From: Bariatricus massiliensis
GTDB lineage: Bacteria > Bacillota > Clostridia > Lachnospirales > Lachnospiraceae
Direction of reading: 5' to 3'
Length of the DNA: 64,000 nt
Assembly: GCF_900086725.1 (NCBI RefSeq)
Contig: NZ_LT574838.1
Location: forward strand, 928,099 to 992,098
Of this stretch, positions 33,173 to 40,251 are shown one piece after another. Made by a program: the position numbers and the translations under genes. Each line of letters begins with the position of its first letter. Positions within the stretch are counted from its first letter, which is position 1. Below the pieces are notes generated by a model. The model was not told where the DNA came from, made no database searches, and worked only from the letters and a program-made list of their open reading frames with translations.

Positions 33173-33722
33173 TTTCAACTCCCCACTGTTCTTTCATCCG
33201 TTTTAGCTCATCTGGCGGAAGAGTCTCAATCCCAAGCTCTCTACATTCAGTGACAACGCCATCAATCAGTCGTGACATTTCTTCTGTGTCGTATGTATGG
33301 GAGCCATAATAACACTGTAGTTGTACTCCTGTCATACTTCCTACCGTTATCTCGCCAAGCACTTTGACCGCCCTCCATTCAGTTGCCATTCGTTCCACGG
33401 CATCCGGTTTTACGATAATATGCGTAAATACACCATATTCCTCAAGCATATCTATATACTTTTCCCACTTCCCGACACGATGTCCGGGTGCTGATAGCAT
33501 ATCTGCCATCTTTTGTAACAGTACCCACAAATAAGCATTTGCGTCCAAACTCCTTTTCTTTCTGAACCGTTTAAATACCACCGTCAACAGTTTGTCCGAC
33601 ATTTTTTGAACGTCCTCCGCAACAGACTGCACGAAAGGAAAAGAGAAAGTAATATCAAGTGTACGCTTGCCATGTTCGCCTATTCCAATTGCTATATTCT
33701 TAAGTTGTCCTTGTAGTTCCAT
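33165..33722 (-). CDS. NinB-like recombination protein
   Basis: A 185-residue protein with the KKRSLDANAYLWVLLQKMAD block near 55-74 that typifies NinB/Orf-like proteins, then HIIVKPDAVERMATEWRAVK and a C-terminal GIETLPPDELKRMKEQWGVE. In lambda, NinB (Orf) assists recombination as a mediator. Here it lies beside a single-strand annealing protein, which fits. AGGTGG precedes the ATG. Confidence 0.75.
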   Translation of the reverse strand: MELQGQLKNIAIGIGEHGKRTLDITFSFPFVQSVAEDVQKMSDKLLTVVFKRFRKKRSLDANAYLWVLLQKMADMLSAPGHRVGKWEKYIDMLEEYGVFTHIIVKPDAVERMATEWRAVKVLGEITVGSMTGVQLQCYYGSHTYDTEEMSRLIDGVVTECRELGIETLPPDELKRMKEQWGVEIG

Positions 33723-33730
33723 ATGCCCAC

Positions 33731-34411
33731 CTATTTGAACGGAGTATCTTTCGAGACATCCTCGATGTTCTCTTGTTCCTCTTCCGGGGCCTTCGGGACT
33801 TTGCTCTCAGCATTTGCCAGCTGTATCATCCACTTGGTGTAGACCGATACGGTGATGTCCTCGATGGATTTAATGCCCCGTTTTTTCATGGCTGCGTCTA
33901 AGTTAAGTCCCGTACGCTCTGCCGCTTGCAAAAGAAGCTCTCGGTCTTTCTCACGAATTAGTGGGTCTTTTTCCATGTCATATTTGGTTTTATCTCCATC
34001 AAAGTAAACATCTGCCCCTATCCCAAGCTGTTTGCATGCTACCGATATAGCGTCGGTTGTTGCCATCTTAAAGCACTCGTCAGATACATATATTCCACTT
34101 TTTTCGACCGTGGCGAACTTACTCCCACCTGTTCCAGAAATTGGCTGTGACCACTCATTATCTACCCTGATATACAATTCAATATCCACGAACGCCGCAT
34201 ATTCATCACCTACATTTTCAAGCCATTTTTTAATAGGCTTATAATACCAACCAATGCCAATTGGTCCAAATTGTTCAGTGAGTTGCTTTATCCGCCACAT
34301 TGGATTTATGTCAGTAAATCCTTTTGTTCTACCTGCTTTTATTTCTTTTTTTGCTTCTTCCGGAACTTTCCTAAACTTATCATACAGCACCATATTGTCA
34401 GATGATTTCAT
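33731..34411 (-). CDS. single-strand annealing recombinase (DUF1071/Sak-like)
   Basis: A 226-residue protein. The diagnostic stretch is NPMWRIKQLTEQFGPIGIGW, then ISGTGGSKFAT, and DECFKMATTDAISVACKQLG near 117-136 followed by GIGADVYFDGDKT. This is the DUF1071/Sak3-like annealing family, RecT-like in role. The acidic C-terminus (EEEQENIEDVSKDTPFK) is where SSB-like or nuclease partners might bind. It overlaps the DUF1351 gene by one base (TAATG). Confidence 0.8.
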   Translation of the reverse strand: MKSSDNMVLYDKFRKVPEEAKKEIKAGRTKGFTDINPMWRIKQLTEQFGPIGIGWYYKPIKKWLENVGDEYAAFVDIELYIRVDNEWSQPISGTGGSKFATVEKSGIYVSDECFKMATTDAISVACKQLGIGADVYFDGDKTKYDMEKDPLIREKDRELLLQAAERTGLNLDAAMKKRGIKSIEDITVSVYTKWMIQLANAESKVPKAPEEEQENIEDVSKDTPFK

Positions 34412-35328
34412 TAGACATCTTTCCTTTCAAAATAAACGCCAAGACTGGTAAATGCCATTTCAATTTCTTGCAGCTCATCTGGAGTAGCAACAACTGTATA
34501 AATTACTTTCTGTGATTCTTTAGTACTTAATGGCGCGGCCGCATTTTCATCTACAGTCTTCAACGCTTCAATAGCCAATTTCTCCGCATCAAATCTGATT
34601 TTTTCTTCACTTCGAATCCGTTCACGTTCTTCTTTTCGGATACGCTCAATCTCCTTCTGACGTTCACGTTCCGCTCTTTCTGCCTGTTCAGCCTCCTGTT
34701 TTATTAAAATTTCAGCCTTCTGTTTTTCATAATCAGCAATACATTTCATTGCGGCCGGAAGATTACGTGTAGCCATGTATATATTCAGGGCAGCTTCTTT
34801 TTTGTCAGAATTTATTGCCTTAATCGCATTGATTTCGGCACTTGTTTTAACTACTACGGATTCTATTTCCCGCCGTATACTTTTTAACGTTGTACCGGCA
34901 TTTCCCCACTTGGTACCGTAAATACACTCAAGTGGGATGTAATCTTGTAGCTCATCTTCCACAAGTTCGTCATATATCTTCTGTATCTCTGCATTTTTTT
35001 CTCTTATGCGTTTTTCTTCAAATTCTTTTACTTGTCCATTTATCAATCCGATAGGTCCATCAATCAAATAAATTAGCTCTGCAACCTCTTTCTCAAACAA
35101 ATCGCAAGGTTTCATATACTCCTTTTTGACCTCAATTCTTCGCTCATTTACCGCTTTCTTAATGCTCCGGAGAAACGCCAAATCATCTTTGGCATCCTTT
35201 TTATCTTCCTCGGCAAATACTTTCGATGCATATTCCTCCATCTTCTCACGCAATTGTGCCTTAAGAGGCTCAACATTCATGTGAATAATGCCCGGTTTCT
35301 GAATAATATCAAAGCTCAAATCGTTCAT
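34411..35328 (-). CDS. DUF1351 recombination-associated protein
   Basis: A 305-residue protein starting MNDLSFDIIQKPGIIHMNVE. It is largely helical with a long charged coiled coil (about 205-260, RIRKEERERIRSEEKIRFD) and a C-terminal beta-alpha end (VATPDELQEIEMAFTSLGVY). This is the DUF1351 pattern of proteins paired with annealing recombinases in Firmicutes phages. Its exact role is unknown. CGAGGAGG precedes the ATG. Confidence 0.8.
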   Translation of the reverse strand: MNDLSFDIIQKPGIIHMNVEPLKAQLREKMEEYASKVFAEEDKKDAKDDLAFLRSIKKAVNERRIEVKKEYMKPCDLFEKEVAELIYLIDGPIGLINGQVKEFEEKRIREKNAEIQKIYDELVEDELQDYIPLECIYGTKWGNAGTTLKSIRREIESVVVKTSAEINAIKAINSDKKEAALNIYMATRNLPAAMKCIADYEKQKAEILIKQEAEQAERAERERQKEIERIRKEERERIRSEEKIRFDAEKLAIEALKTVDENAAAPLSTKESQKVIYTVVATPDELQEIEMAFTSLGVYFERKDV

Positions 35329-35458
35329 GTTCTATTTCCTCCTCGTATAATCTTCTATTCTCACTTATTCTCTCTTGTAGCGTCTGGTGTGGTATTATGT
35401 ATTGCCGGTATTCTTCCGGTGTCATTGTTACTAATTGGTCATAATTGGGGATGTGCAT
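35309..35458 (-). CDS. small phage ORF upstream of DUF1351
   Basis: A 49-residue ORF (MHIPNYDQLVTMTPEEYRQY, ending EEIEHERFEL) with GAGGAG before the ATG. It overlaps the DUF1351 start by 20 bases, and its codons supply that gene's ribosome site. The MTPEEYRQY pattern is common in small early phage proteins. No function is assigned. Confidence 0.55.
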   Translation of the reverse strand: MHIPNYDQLVTMTPEEYRQYIIPHQTLQERISENRRLYEEEIEHERFEL

Positions 35459-35462
35459 GCTA

Positions 35463-36503
35463 TCACTCCTCTACAGGCCCGATAATCTGCGCTCTACTGC
35501 ACCGGATTTTTCCGTCTGTACCGAACGGCACTACCACACCGGCCAGCCATTCGTATCTAATGAGAAGCTTATATATTCTTCCATGATTGTCGCTTCTTAC
35601 CCAATCAATGGGCGCAACGTTAATTCCGGAGCCACAAATATCTGTCCGGTTTGTGTTGCAGACCTCTTCGATAACGCTATCTGGTTTAATCTCCCATTTC
35701 TCAGGAGATTCGTAATATATACCGAAAGACTTGTACACTATATAACCATCTTTATTTCGTTCAAAATGGGCCTCAAGATAATTAATGGCATCCAACAAGC
35801 CGGTTGTTTGGCTCAGGTTAGCACCGCTCAGGTTAGCATCGCTCAGGTCAGCACCGCTCAGGTCAGCATCGCTCAGGTCAGCATCGCTCAGGTCAGCACC
35901 GCTCAGGTCAGCACCGCTCAGGTCAGCACCGCTCAGGTTAGCACGTCTCAGGTTAGCACCGCTCAGGTTAGCATCGCTCAGGTCAGCACCGCTCAGGTCA
36001 GCACCGCTCAGGTTAGCACGTCTCAGGTTAGCATCGCTCAGGTCAGCACCGCTCAGGTTAGCACGTCTCAGGTTAGCATCGCTCAGGTCAGCACCGCTCA
36101 GGTTAGCACGTCTCAGGTTAGCATCGCTCAGGTCAGCACCGCTCAGGTTAGCACGTCTCAGGTTAGCATCGCTCAGGTCAGCATCGCTCAGGTTAGCACG
36201 TCTCAGGTTAGCATCGCTCAGGTCAGCATCGCTCAGGTTAAATTCAAGAAGCTTCTTTTTATCTCTGTTGCCAAGTATTTTTAAAAATTCTTCTCTGTCA
36301 AAAGGAATTGCTTCTCCGATTTTTTCGAAGTATTTAGTGTCAACTTCGAATGTTCCGGTACGACCAGATTTATGCTCTATTACTTCAACGGTAATAATAT
36401 CACCGCAAACCCTCCTAACGATTCCCTTTGTCATATCTCTATCTGTGATATTATAATTATCAGATATCCCTTTCACTAAATCGCCTACTTTAAATTTGCC
36501 CAT
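35463..36503 (-). CDS. pentapeptide-repeat protein
   Basis: A 346-residue protein. Residues 1-85 form an SH3-like domain (GKFKVGDLVKGISDNYNITD) of the KOW/mind-bomb kind. Residues about 89-231 are 28 pentapeptide units plus a partial one, almost all NLRRA, NLSGA, DLSGA or DLSDA, which should make a right-handed beta helix. Residues 236-346 are a C-terminal domain (YIVYKSFGIYYESPEKW; LIRYEWLAGVVVPFGTDGKI) close to DUF7666-like sequences. Such repeats can mimic DNA (Qnr/MfpA), but here their near-identity shows recent expansion. GGAGGAAAAATCAA precedes the ATG. Confidence 0.85.
   Translation of the reverse strand: MGKFKVGDLVKGISDNYNITDRDMTKGIVRRVCGDIITVEVIEHKSGRTGTFEVDTKYFEKIGEAIPFDREEFLKILGNRDKKKLLEFNLSDADLSDANLRRANLSDADLSDANLRRANLSGADLSDANLRRANLSGADLSDANLRRANLSGADLSDANLRRANLSGADLSGADLSDANLSGANLRRANLSGADLSGADLSGADLSDADLSDADLSGADLSDANLSGANLSQTTGLLDAINYLEAHFERNKDGYIVYKSFGIYYESPEKWEIKPDSVIEEVCNTNRTDICGSGINVAPIDWVRSDNHGRIYKLLIRYEWLAGVVVPFGTDGKIRCSRAQIIGPVEE
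35811..36239. repeat. 15-bp tandem repeat array (pentapeptide coding)
   Basis: 429 bases made of 15-base units such as GCTCAGGTCAGCACC and GCTCAGGTTAGCATC, with a 45-base higher-order unit (NLSGA-DLSDA-NLRRA) repeated four times without change at the protein level. Codons hardly vary, unlike old pentapeptide proteins. The number of units should change easily by slippage, always in frame. There are no spacers, so it is not a CRISPR array. Confidence 0.95.
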
Positions 36504-36587
36504 TTGATTTTTCCTCCAAATCTGTTATAATGTAATTGGTTATTTGTTTGAGTGCCTGAGGCTTGCCGGCCTGTGAAGGCGCTCTTT

Positions 36588-36767
36588 TTATGCTCTCTTG
36601 TAATCATTGCAAAACTGTCTTGCCTCTCTTTCATTTTCAAAAATGTCTACCCATATATCGCAGCTCCTTGTCTCTGTACATCCACATTTCTCTCCATCTA
36701 CTGCCGGACGTACTCTGGCAACAATTTTACCGCTGTTGAATATTCTTGCTTCTACTGCATATAACAC
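36588..36767 (-). CDS. small phage protein
   Basis: A 59-residue protein from GTG (36765-36767) with GAGGAGG upstream; a GTG 9 bases earlier also reads in frame. The sequence is LYAVEARIFNSGKIVARVRP, then CGCTETRSCDIWVDIF and a C-terminal helix. The sequence from 36504 to 36587 has no ORF. No family is claimed; similar small proteins occur in early regions of clostridial phages. Confidence 0.55.
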   Translation of the reverse strand: MLYAVEARIFNSGKIVARVRPAVDGEKCGCTETRSCDIWVDIFENEREARQFCNDYKRA

Positions 36768-36785
36768 TGTCTTCACCTCCTCGTT

Positions 36786-36929
36786 TCAATACCCTGTTAT
36801 CATCCAGCATACTAGTAATATCACCGGCACCACGATTGATGATATAGCCGAGGCCGCCGCGGCTTTTTCGGCCTCTACTTCTATTTCCCGGTCAATGTAG
36901 GCAAGCATACGCTTATGTTCTTTTGTCAT
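36786..36929 (-). CDS. small single-span membrane protein
   Basis: A 47-residue ORF (MTKEHKRMLAYIDREIEVEA, ending CWMITGY) with a charged N-terminal helix and a C-terminal membrane helix (about 29-46, ISSIVVPVILLVCWMITG). GGGAGGCAG precedes the ATG, which overlaps the stop of the upstream gene by 4 bases. The size and topology recall phage-encoded membrane regulators; function is unknown. Confidence 0.55.
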   Translation of the reverse strand: MTKEHKRMLAYIDREIEVEAEKAAAASAISSIVVPVILLVCWMITGY

Positions 36930-37243
36930 GCTGATTCTGCCTCCCCGTACATTCCAATAGCGCGGGCCACTTCCTCCGGGTCAAAATCTGGTACATGCTT
37001 CCTTAAATTCTTGTCCTTTAATCGTGTGCGGTATGTCAGATAATCTACCCACACAAGAAAATTAACTAAAAAGAAGCCACCGTCCTTTATGTATGCGTAT
37101 TCTCCATACCTCTTTGTCTCTTCTTTGATTTCTTTGAATCTTGTGTCTACCGACCGGGCCCCCATATCCATGTTTTTCTGAATCCACGACTTGGATACAT
37201 ACGGCGGCGTGGTTTTGATTGTTTTAAATGCTGTGATTGTCAT
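36926..37243 (-). CDS. winged-helix early protein (possibly excisionase-like)
   Basis: A 105-residue protein starting MTITAFKTIKTTPPYVSKSW, with AAGGAGG 10 bases upstream of the ATG at 37241-37243; an ATG at 37295 lacks a ribosome site. The IQKNMDMGARSVDTRFKEIK region looks like a helix-turn-helix, followed by a beta wing (YAYIKDGGFFLVNFLVWVDY). It is one of the first genes on the early transcript, where excisionase or an early regulator is expected. This is suggestive only. Confidence 0.55.
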   Translation of the reverse strand: MTITAFKTIKTTPPYVSKSWIQKNMDMGARSVDTRFKEIKEETKRYGEYAYIKDGGFFLVNFLVWVDYLTYRTRLKDKNLRKHVPDFDPEEVARAIGMYGEAESA

Positions 37244-37302
37244 ATCTACCACCTCCTTATCTTTATCACAATGTTTATCCAGCTCATCTTTTGACATGTT
37301 TA

Positions 37303-37331
37303 TTGCCTTTTTCTTCCATCGCTAATATAAT
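37303..37331 (+). promoter_or_regulatory. promoter of the + strand moron gene
   Basis: TTGCCT, a 17-base spacer and TATAAT, 46 bases before the ATG at 37378. It faces opposite to the early operon, so early transcription would run over it. Confidence 0.65.
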
Positions 37332-37377
37332 GTAATTACCGAGTGCCAGTCGGAATACTGCGAATGAGAGATTACCT

Positions 37378-37803
37378 ATGACAAAACTAGAAAAAAGATT
37401 TTTGAATTGTTGCATTAAAAATTATATTAATAATTCTGTAATTGGTAGCGATGATTTACTTCTGCACCTTGATTCATCACTTTTTATTCTCCAAAAATGC
37501 GCTGAAAAACTTGAACAAAAAGGATATATTAAGAATCTCCATATTCAAACAAGGATTCGTTTCAATTTTCAACTTACATATGAAGGAATTATGTACAAAG
37601 AAATCAGATTTAAAAATCACAAAGATTTTATTTTGAAATCCATCTTTGTACCTGTCGTTGTGTCAGTCATTACATCGCTGATTATTGCTGTTGTAGGCTA
37701 TCTTTGGAGTATGGAAAGTATTAAACTAAAGAGCCAAAACCCTATACCCACGCCAACAACTGAACTTATAACTGAAACAAGCGGACCAAACCACGGATGG
37801 TAA
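37378..37803 (+). CDS. wHTH-like membrane protein, + strand
   Basis: A 141-residue protein. The N-terminal 80 residues are winged-helix-like (CIKNYINNSVIGSDDLLLHL, QKGYIKNLHI). A membrane helix follows at about 91-110 (VPVVVSVITSLIIAVVGYLW), then a polar tail (PIPTPTTELITETSGPNHGW). It has a good promoter, so it is probably expressed in the lysogen. It lies within the early region but on the opposite strand, and its 3' end overlaps the small membrane gene at 37698-37889. Function is unknown. Confidence 0.65.
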   Translation: MTKLEKRFLNCCIKNYINNSVIGSDDLLLHLDSSLFILQKCAEKLEQKGYIKNLHIQTRIRFNFQLTYEGIMYKEIRFKNHKDFILKSIFVPVVVSVITSLIIAVVGYLWSMESIKLKSQNPIPTPTTELITETSGPNHGW

Positions 37804-37889
37804 AGATACATATCTTCAATCCAGTCCCAAGCGGATGCCGGTGCATCGTACTTATACCAGTACTTTAGTTTATCAAATACTTTTTTCAA
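37698..37889 (-). CDS. small membrane protein of the early operon
   Basis: A 63-residue protein starting at TTG (37887-37889), with AAGGAGG 11 bases upstream. It reads KKVFDKLKYWYKYDAPASAW, then YLYHPWFGPLVSVISSVVGV and a hydrophobic end. It overlaps the + strand moron by 106 bases in antisense. Both genes have start signals, so both may be real. Confidence 0.55.
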   Translation of the reverse strand: MKKVFDKLKYWYKYDAPASAWDWIEDMYLYHPWFGPLVSVISSVVGVGIGFWLFSLILSILQR

Positions 37890-37890
37890 C

Positions 37891-38058
37891 CTATACCACC
37901 TCCTTCTCTTTATCAGCCCCTACTTTAACATCATCACCGCCTAACGCATTGGCTCCAAGAAGAATCCCTTTTACAATAAGCTTCTTTTCTGTAGATGCAT
38001 TTTTAAGAAGTTCGGCGATTTCTTTTGTTAAAGCCCTGCCCTCATTTACTGTTTTCAT
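37891..38058 (-). CDS. first gene of the early operon, small helical protein
   Basis: A 55-residue ORF (MKTVNEGRALTKEIAELLKN, then LIVKGILLGANALGGDDVKV). AGAGGTGATAAA precedes the ATG at 38056-38058; the frame extends 7 residues further but without a ribosome site. It is the first gene downstream of the leftward early promoter. Its place is that of Cro-like or early regulators, but there is no HTH. It resembles many small phage proteins of unknown function. Confidence 0.6.
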   Translation of the reverse strand: MKTVNEGRALTKEIAELLKNASTEKKLIVKGILLGANALGGDDVKVGADKEKEVV

Positions 38059-38099
38059 TTTATCACCTCTTTTCAGCAATGTTTGCTTTGTTTAATTAG

Positions 38100-38177
38100 A
38101 TATTATAACAATAGTTGCTTAATGTCAATACTTTTTTACCATTTATTATTGACTTTTTTAGCAACTGTTGCTATTAT
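38100..38177. promoter_or_regulatory. divergent lysis-lysogeny control region
   Basis: Leftward promoter: TTGACA (38123-38128, minus strand) with TAATAT at 17 bases or TATAAT at 15. Rightward promoter: TTGACT (38149-38154), 17-base spacer, TATTAT (38172-38177), leading to the repressor. The perfect dyad AGCAAC-T-GTTGCT (38160-38172) lies in the rightward spacer, and a related AAGCAACTATTGTT (38107-38120, minus strand) in the leftward spacer. Their placement fits repressor binding sites that block polymerase at both promoters. Confidence 0.8.
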
Positions 38178-38305
38178 CTACTTATAGGATATAAGCGCTA
38201 TATTACTATACGAAAGAAATTACATATGGCACTTCCTTATAATAAAATGAAAACATAATATAATTCGGAGTATCTGTACATTGGGAACTCTTAAGAAAGG
38301 AGGGG

Positions 38306-38677
38306 ATGAAATTGACAGTTAACGAACGAATAAAATTTCTTCGCGAAGACTTGGGCATGAGTCAAGCAGAATTTGCCTATACATTGGGTATTGGTCAGAC
38401 AACTGTGAGTTATTTAGAGAAGACAGGTTCCACAGTTAAAGAGCAACACATCAGACTTATATGCAAAGTGCATCATGTAAATTATTTCTGGTTGACAGAA
38501 GAAAAGGGTGAACCTTATCTATCACCACCATCAATAATAATGGATGAAGTTGCAGAAAAATATGAGTTAGATAATATGGATAAAGCTATTATAGAGGAGT
38601 ATGTGAAGCTGGAGCCAGAGGCAAGAAAAGTTATAAAGACATTAATCGAAAATATTATGAAAAAGGCGCCGGAGTAA
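38306..38677 (+). CDS. XRE-family phage repressor without peptidase domain
   Basis: A 123-residue CI-like repressor. The helix-turn-helix occupies about residues 5-60 (INERIKFLREDL-type start, MSQAEFAYTLGIGQTTVSYL, then LICKVHHVNYFWLTEEKGEP). The rest (MDEVAEKYELDNMDKAIIEE) is a short helical dimerisation region. There is no S24 autocleavage domain, so classic RecA-driven self-cleavage is not possible. The AAGGAGGGG site fits the ATG at 38306 poorly and a TTG at 38312 better, so the true start may be two codons later. It would bind the dyads at 38107-38172. Confidence 0.85.
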   Translation: MKLTVNERIKFLREDLGMSQAEFAYTLGIGQTTVSYLEKTGSTVKEQHIRLICKVHHVNYFWLTEEKGEPYLSPPSIIMDEVAEKYELDNMDKAIIEEYVKLEPEARKVIKTLIENIMKKAPE

Positions 38678-38690
38678 CCCGGCGCATAAT

Positions 38691-38798
38691 TCAAAGGAAC
38701 ATACGATGTACAAATTCAAAGATTAACTTTAATTTGTTGTTATCAGTGATTTCCTTTAGCATTTTGATAATGCAATTAATGTACTCTTCATTTTCCAT
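38691..38798 (-). CDS. 35-residue ORF under LexA-type control
   Basis: MENEEYINCIIKMLKEITDN followed by a helix ending FVHRMFL; 35 residues with GGAGG before the ATG. It runs towards the repressor gene, stop to stop 13 bases apart. The promoter upstream is flanked by two LexA boxes, so it should be made on DNA damage. Small peptides of this kind next to phage repressors can act as antirepressors. This is inferred from place and regulation, since no family function is known to me. Confidence 0.6.
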   Translation of the reverse strand: MENEEYINCIIKMLKEITDNNKLKLIFEFVHRMFL

Positions 38799-38825
38799 AA
38801 TATGTACTGCCTCCTTCAATGTCGA

Positions 38826-38906
38826 GGAACGTCTGTTCGTGTTTTCTTGATATTATAATACTATAACAGAATTAAAAAATCAACACCTTTTTCGAACAAG
38901 CGTTCT
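38826..38906 (-). promoter_or_regulatory. promoter with two LexA (DinR) boxes
   Basis: On the minus strand, TTGATT (38878-38883), a 17-base spacer and TATTAT (38855-38860). Box 1, CGAACAGACGTTCC (38826-38839, minus strand), matches the Firmicutes LexA consensus CGAACRNRYGTTYC at all positions and lies just after the start point. Box 2, CGAACAAGCGTTCT (38893-38906, + strand), differs at one position and lies just upstream of -35. Between repressor and HTH gene (38799-39014) nothing else is seen. Confidence 0.8.
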
Positions 38907-39014
38907 GTCTTTTAATGGTAACTGATACCGGGGAATCTATCCCCTTTACTATATAAACAATGGTGACGCAGTAAACTAATGGGAAATGATGGATTTGTCC
39001 GAGTCCTCGGACAC

Positions 39015-39212
39015 TTATTTAAACGGGGAGTCATAAAGGTCAGAAATGCGTATATTTAGACCTTTTGCTAACCGCTCCAAAGTTCCTAATCGCGGGTCCG
39101 TTTTGCCTGACATGATGTTTTCAATACTTGATTTTGGGATGTCCGTGAGAATGGAAACTTGGCGAATTGTTAAGTTACGTTTATACATTATTTCACCAAG
39201 TAATATTTTCAT
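39015..39212 (-). CDS. small XRE-type helix-turn-helix regulator
   Basis: A 65-residue Cro-like protein: MKILLGEIMYKRNLTIRQVS, then IPKSSIENIMSGKTDPRLGT and LERLAKGLNIRISDLYDS. No ribosome site precedes the ATG. A TATAAT lies only 6 bases upstream (39219-39224, minus strand), so the mRNA may be leaderless. It could be the Cro partner or an independent regulator of the moron upstream. It faces away from the membrane protein gene. Confidence 0.7.
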   Translation of the reverse strand: MKILLGEIMYKRNLTIRQVSILTDIPKSSIENIMSGKTDPRLGTLERLAKGLNIRISDLYDSPFK

Positions 39213-39319
39213 ACTTTTATTATAATAGATTGCATGCTAGATATTACTGGTAATATTTAGTAATTATGTTTTACATAATTTATTTACGATTAGAAAGAAA
39301 GTGAAGGTATATTTAAAAT

Positions 39320-40150
39320 ATGAAAAAGGGAAAATTGCTTTCGATTTTATCTCTCATCTTTGGAGTTATCGGATTGATTGGGTCTATGATACTATTTGGA
39401 ATAATTCCGGCAATAGCGGGATTTGTTATGGGTATGATTGCTATTGTATCTAAACGTGAAGGAAAAGTGATTGCGATAATTGGTACTATCATATCCGCTA
39501 TCGCAGTAATATGGACTCTCATCCTAATTATTGTTGGATTGTCTCTGCCAGACAAAACGGAAAAGACCGTAGGCCCTGCATCTGAAACAAAAATTGAGGA
39601 GTCTGCTGAACAGAACGACATATCTTCACAAGTTGAAATTATAGCACAAAAAACAGAAGATAACCTCCTCTGTGTATTTGTCACAAATAATGCAGATATT
39701 ACAATCGCAGAAATAGACTTTCAAGTTAATTTTAAAGATGAAAGTGGACAAATAATAAAGACAGAGGAAGATGGGCATGACGCTGTCCTATCAGGTAGTA
39801 CTGTTGTATCAAGAATTAGCACCCCTGATAACTATGCAGACTATGAAATCAGCAAGAAAGTTATACCAGATGATAATGACTACGTTAATCACGCCGCTGA
39901 TATAACCGTTACGAGCAACCAAGGCGATGATTGTGTAATCGTTCAAGCAACCAATAATTCCGGTGTTGATATTGAGGAGCTAGAACTTGTAGTTGTGTTC
40001 TATAATGGCGAGTCTATAGCATCTGTGACTCACGCAAAAGATATATATGACTTTACACAAGGCGATACAATTACCCAAGAATTTAATACTTATTCAACCA
40101 TTGTTTATGATAGATTCGAAGTTTATGTAAATCAAGCACACACATTTTAA
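39320..40150 (+). CDS. membrane moron protein between repressor and integrase
   Basis: A 276-residue protein. Two or three membrane segments lie in the first 80 residues (LLSILSLIFGVIGLIGSMIL; VIAIIGTIISAIAVIWTLIL), similar to DUF4190-type proteins. The rest, about 105-276, is an external beta domain pair (LLCVFVTNNADITIAEIDFQ; CVIVQATNNSGVDIEELELV), which look like two FxLYD-type repeats. The place between repressor and integrase is the usual site of lysogenic conversion genes. A surface role, perhaps superinfection exclusion, is inferred. The ribosome site (GTGAAGG) is weak. Confidence 0.7.
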   Translation: MKKGKLLSILSLIFGVIGLIGSMILFGIIPAIAGFVMGMIAIVSKREGKVIAIIGTIISAIAVIWTLILIIVGLSLPDKTEKTVGPASETKIEESAEQNDISSQVEIIAQKTEDNLLCVFVTNNADITIAEIDFQVNFKDESGQIIKTEEDGHDAVLSGSTVVSRISTPDNYADYEISKKVIPDDNDYVNHAADITVTSNQGDDCVIVQATNNSGVDIEELELVVVFYNGESIASVTHAKDIYDFTQGDTITQEFNTYSTIVYDRFEVYVNQAHTF

Positions 40151-40158
40151 CTTTAAAA

Positions 40159-40184
40159 CCGCCCAGTGTTGGCGCACTGGACGG
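40159..40184 (+). terminator. hairpin after the membrane moron
   Basis: CCGCCCAGTG, a 6-base loop, CACTGGACGG with one mismatch, starting 8 bases after the stop. There is no T-run on the + strand, while the minus strand shows GGTTTT, so termination is uncertain. Confidence 0.4.
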
Positions 40185-40207
40185 CTAAACAAATCACAAT
40201 GTCAACT

Positions 40208-40251
40208 CCGAAGAGCAGACAATACTCACATAGATATTGTATCATCTTCGG
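40208..40251. repeat. inverted repeat upstream of the integrase gene
   Basis: An outer stem CCGAAGA/TCTTCGG and an inner stem ACAATA/TATTGT around a 10-base loop. It lies in the leader of the integrase gene. It could control integrase translation or bind the integrase or a directionality factor. No ORF is seen in 40151-40319. Confidence 0.45.

Noticed and set aside
35811..36239. Possible CRISPR array or non-coding tandem repeat
   Set aside because: The 15-base units have no spacers and keep one reading frame as pentapeptides in a 346-residue gene with a good ribosome site.
35445..36456. Long open frames on the + strand across the pentapeptide repeats
   Set aside because: They only reflect the repeated minus-strand sequence; their proteins are low-complexity LRSAPLRSA or STAQVSIAQV repeats and lack ribosome sites.
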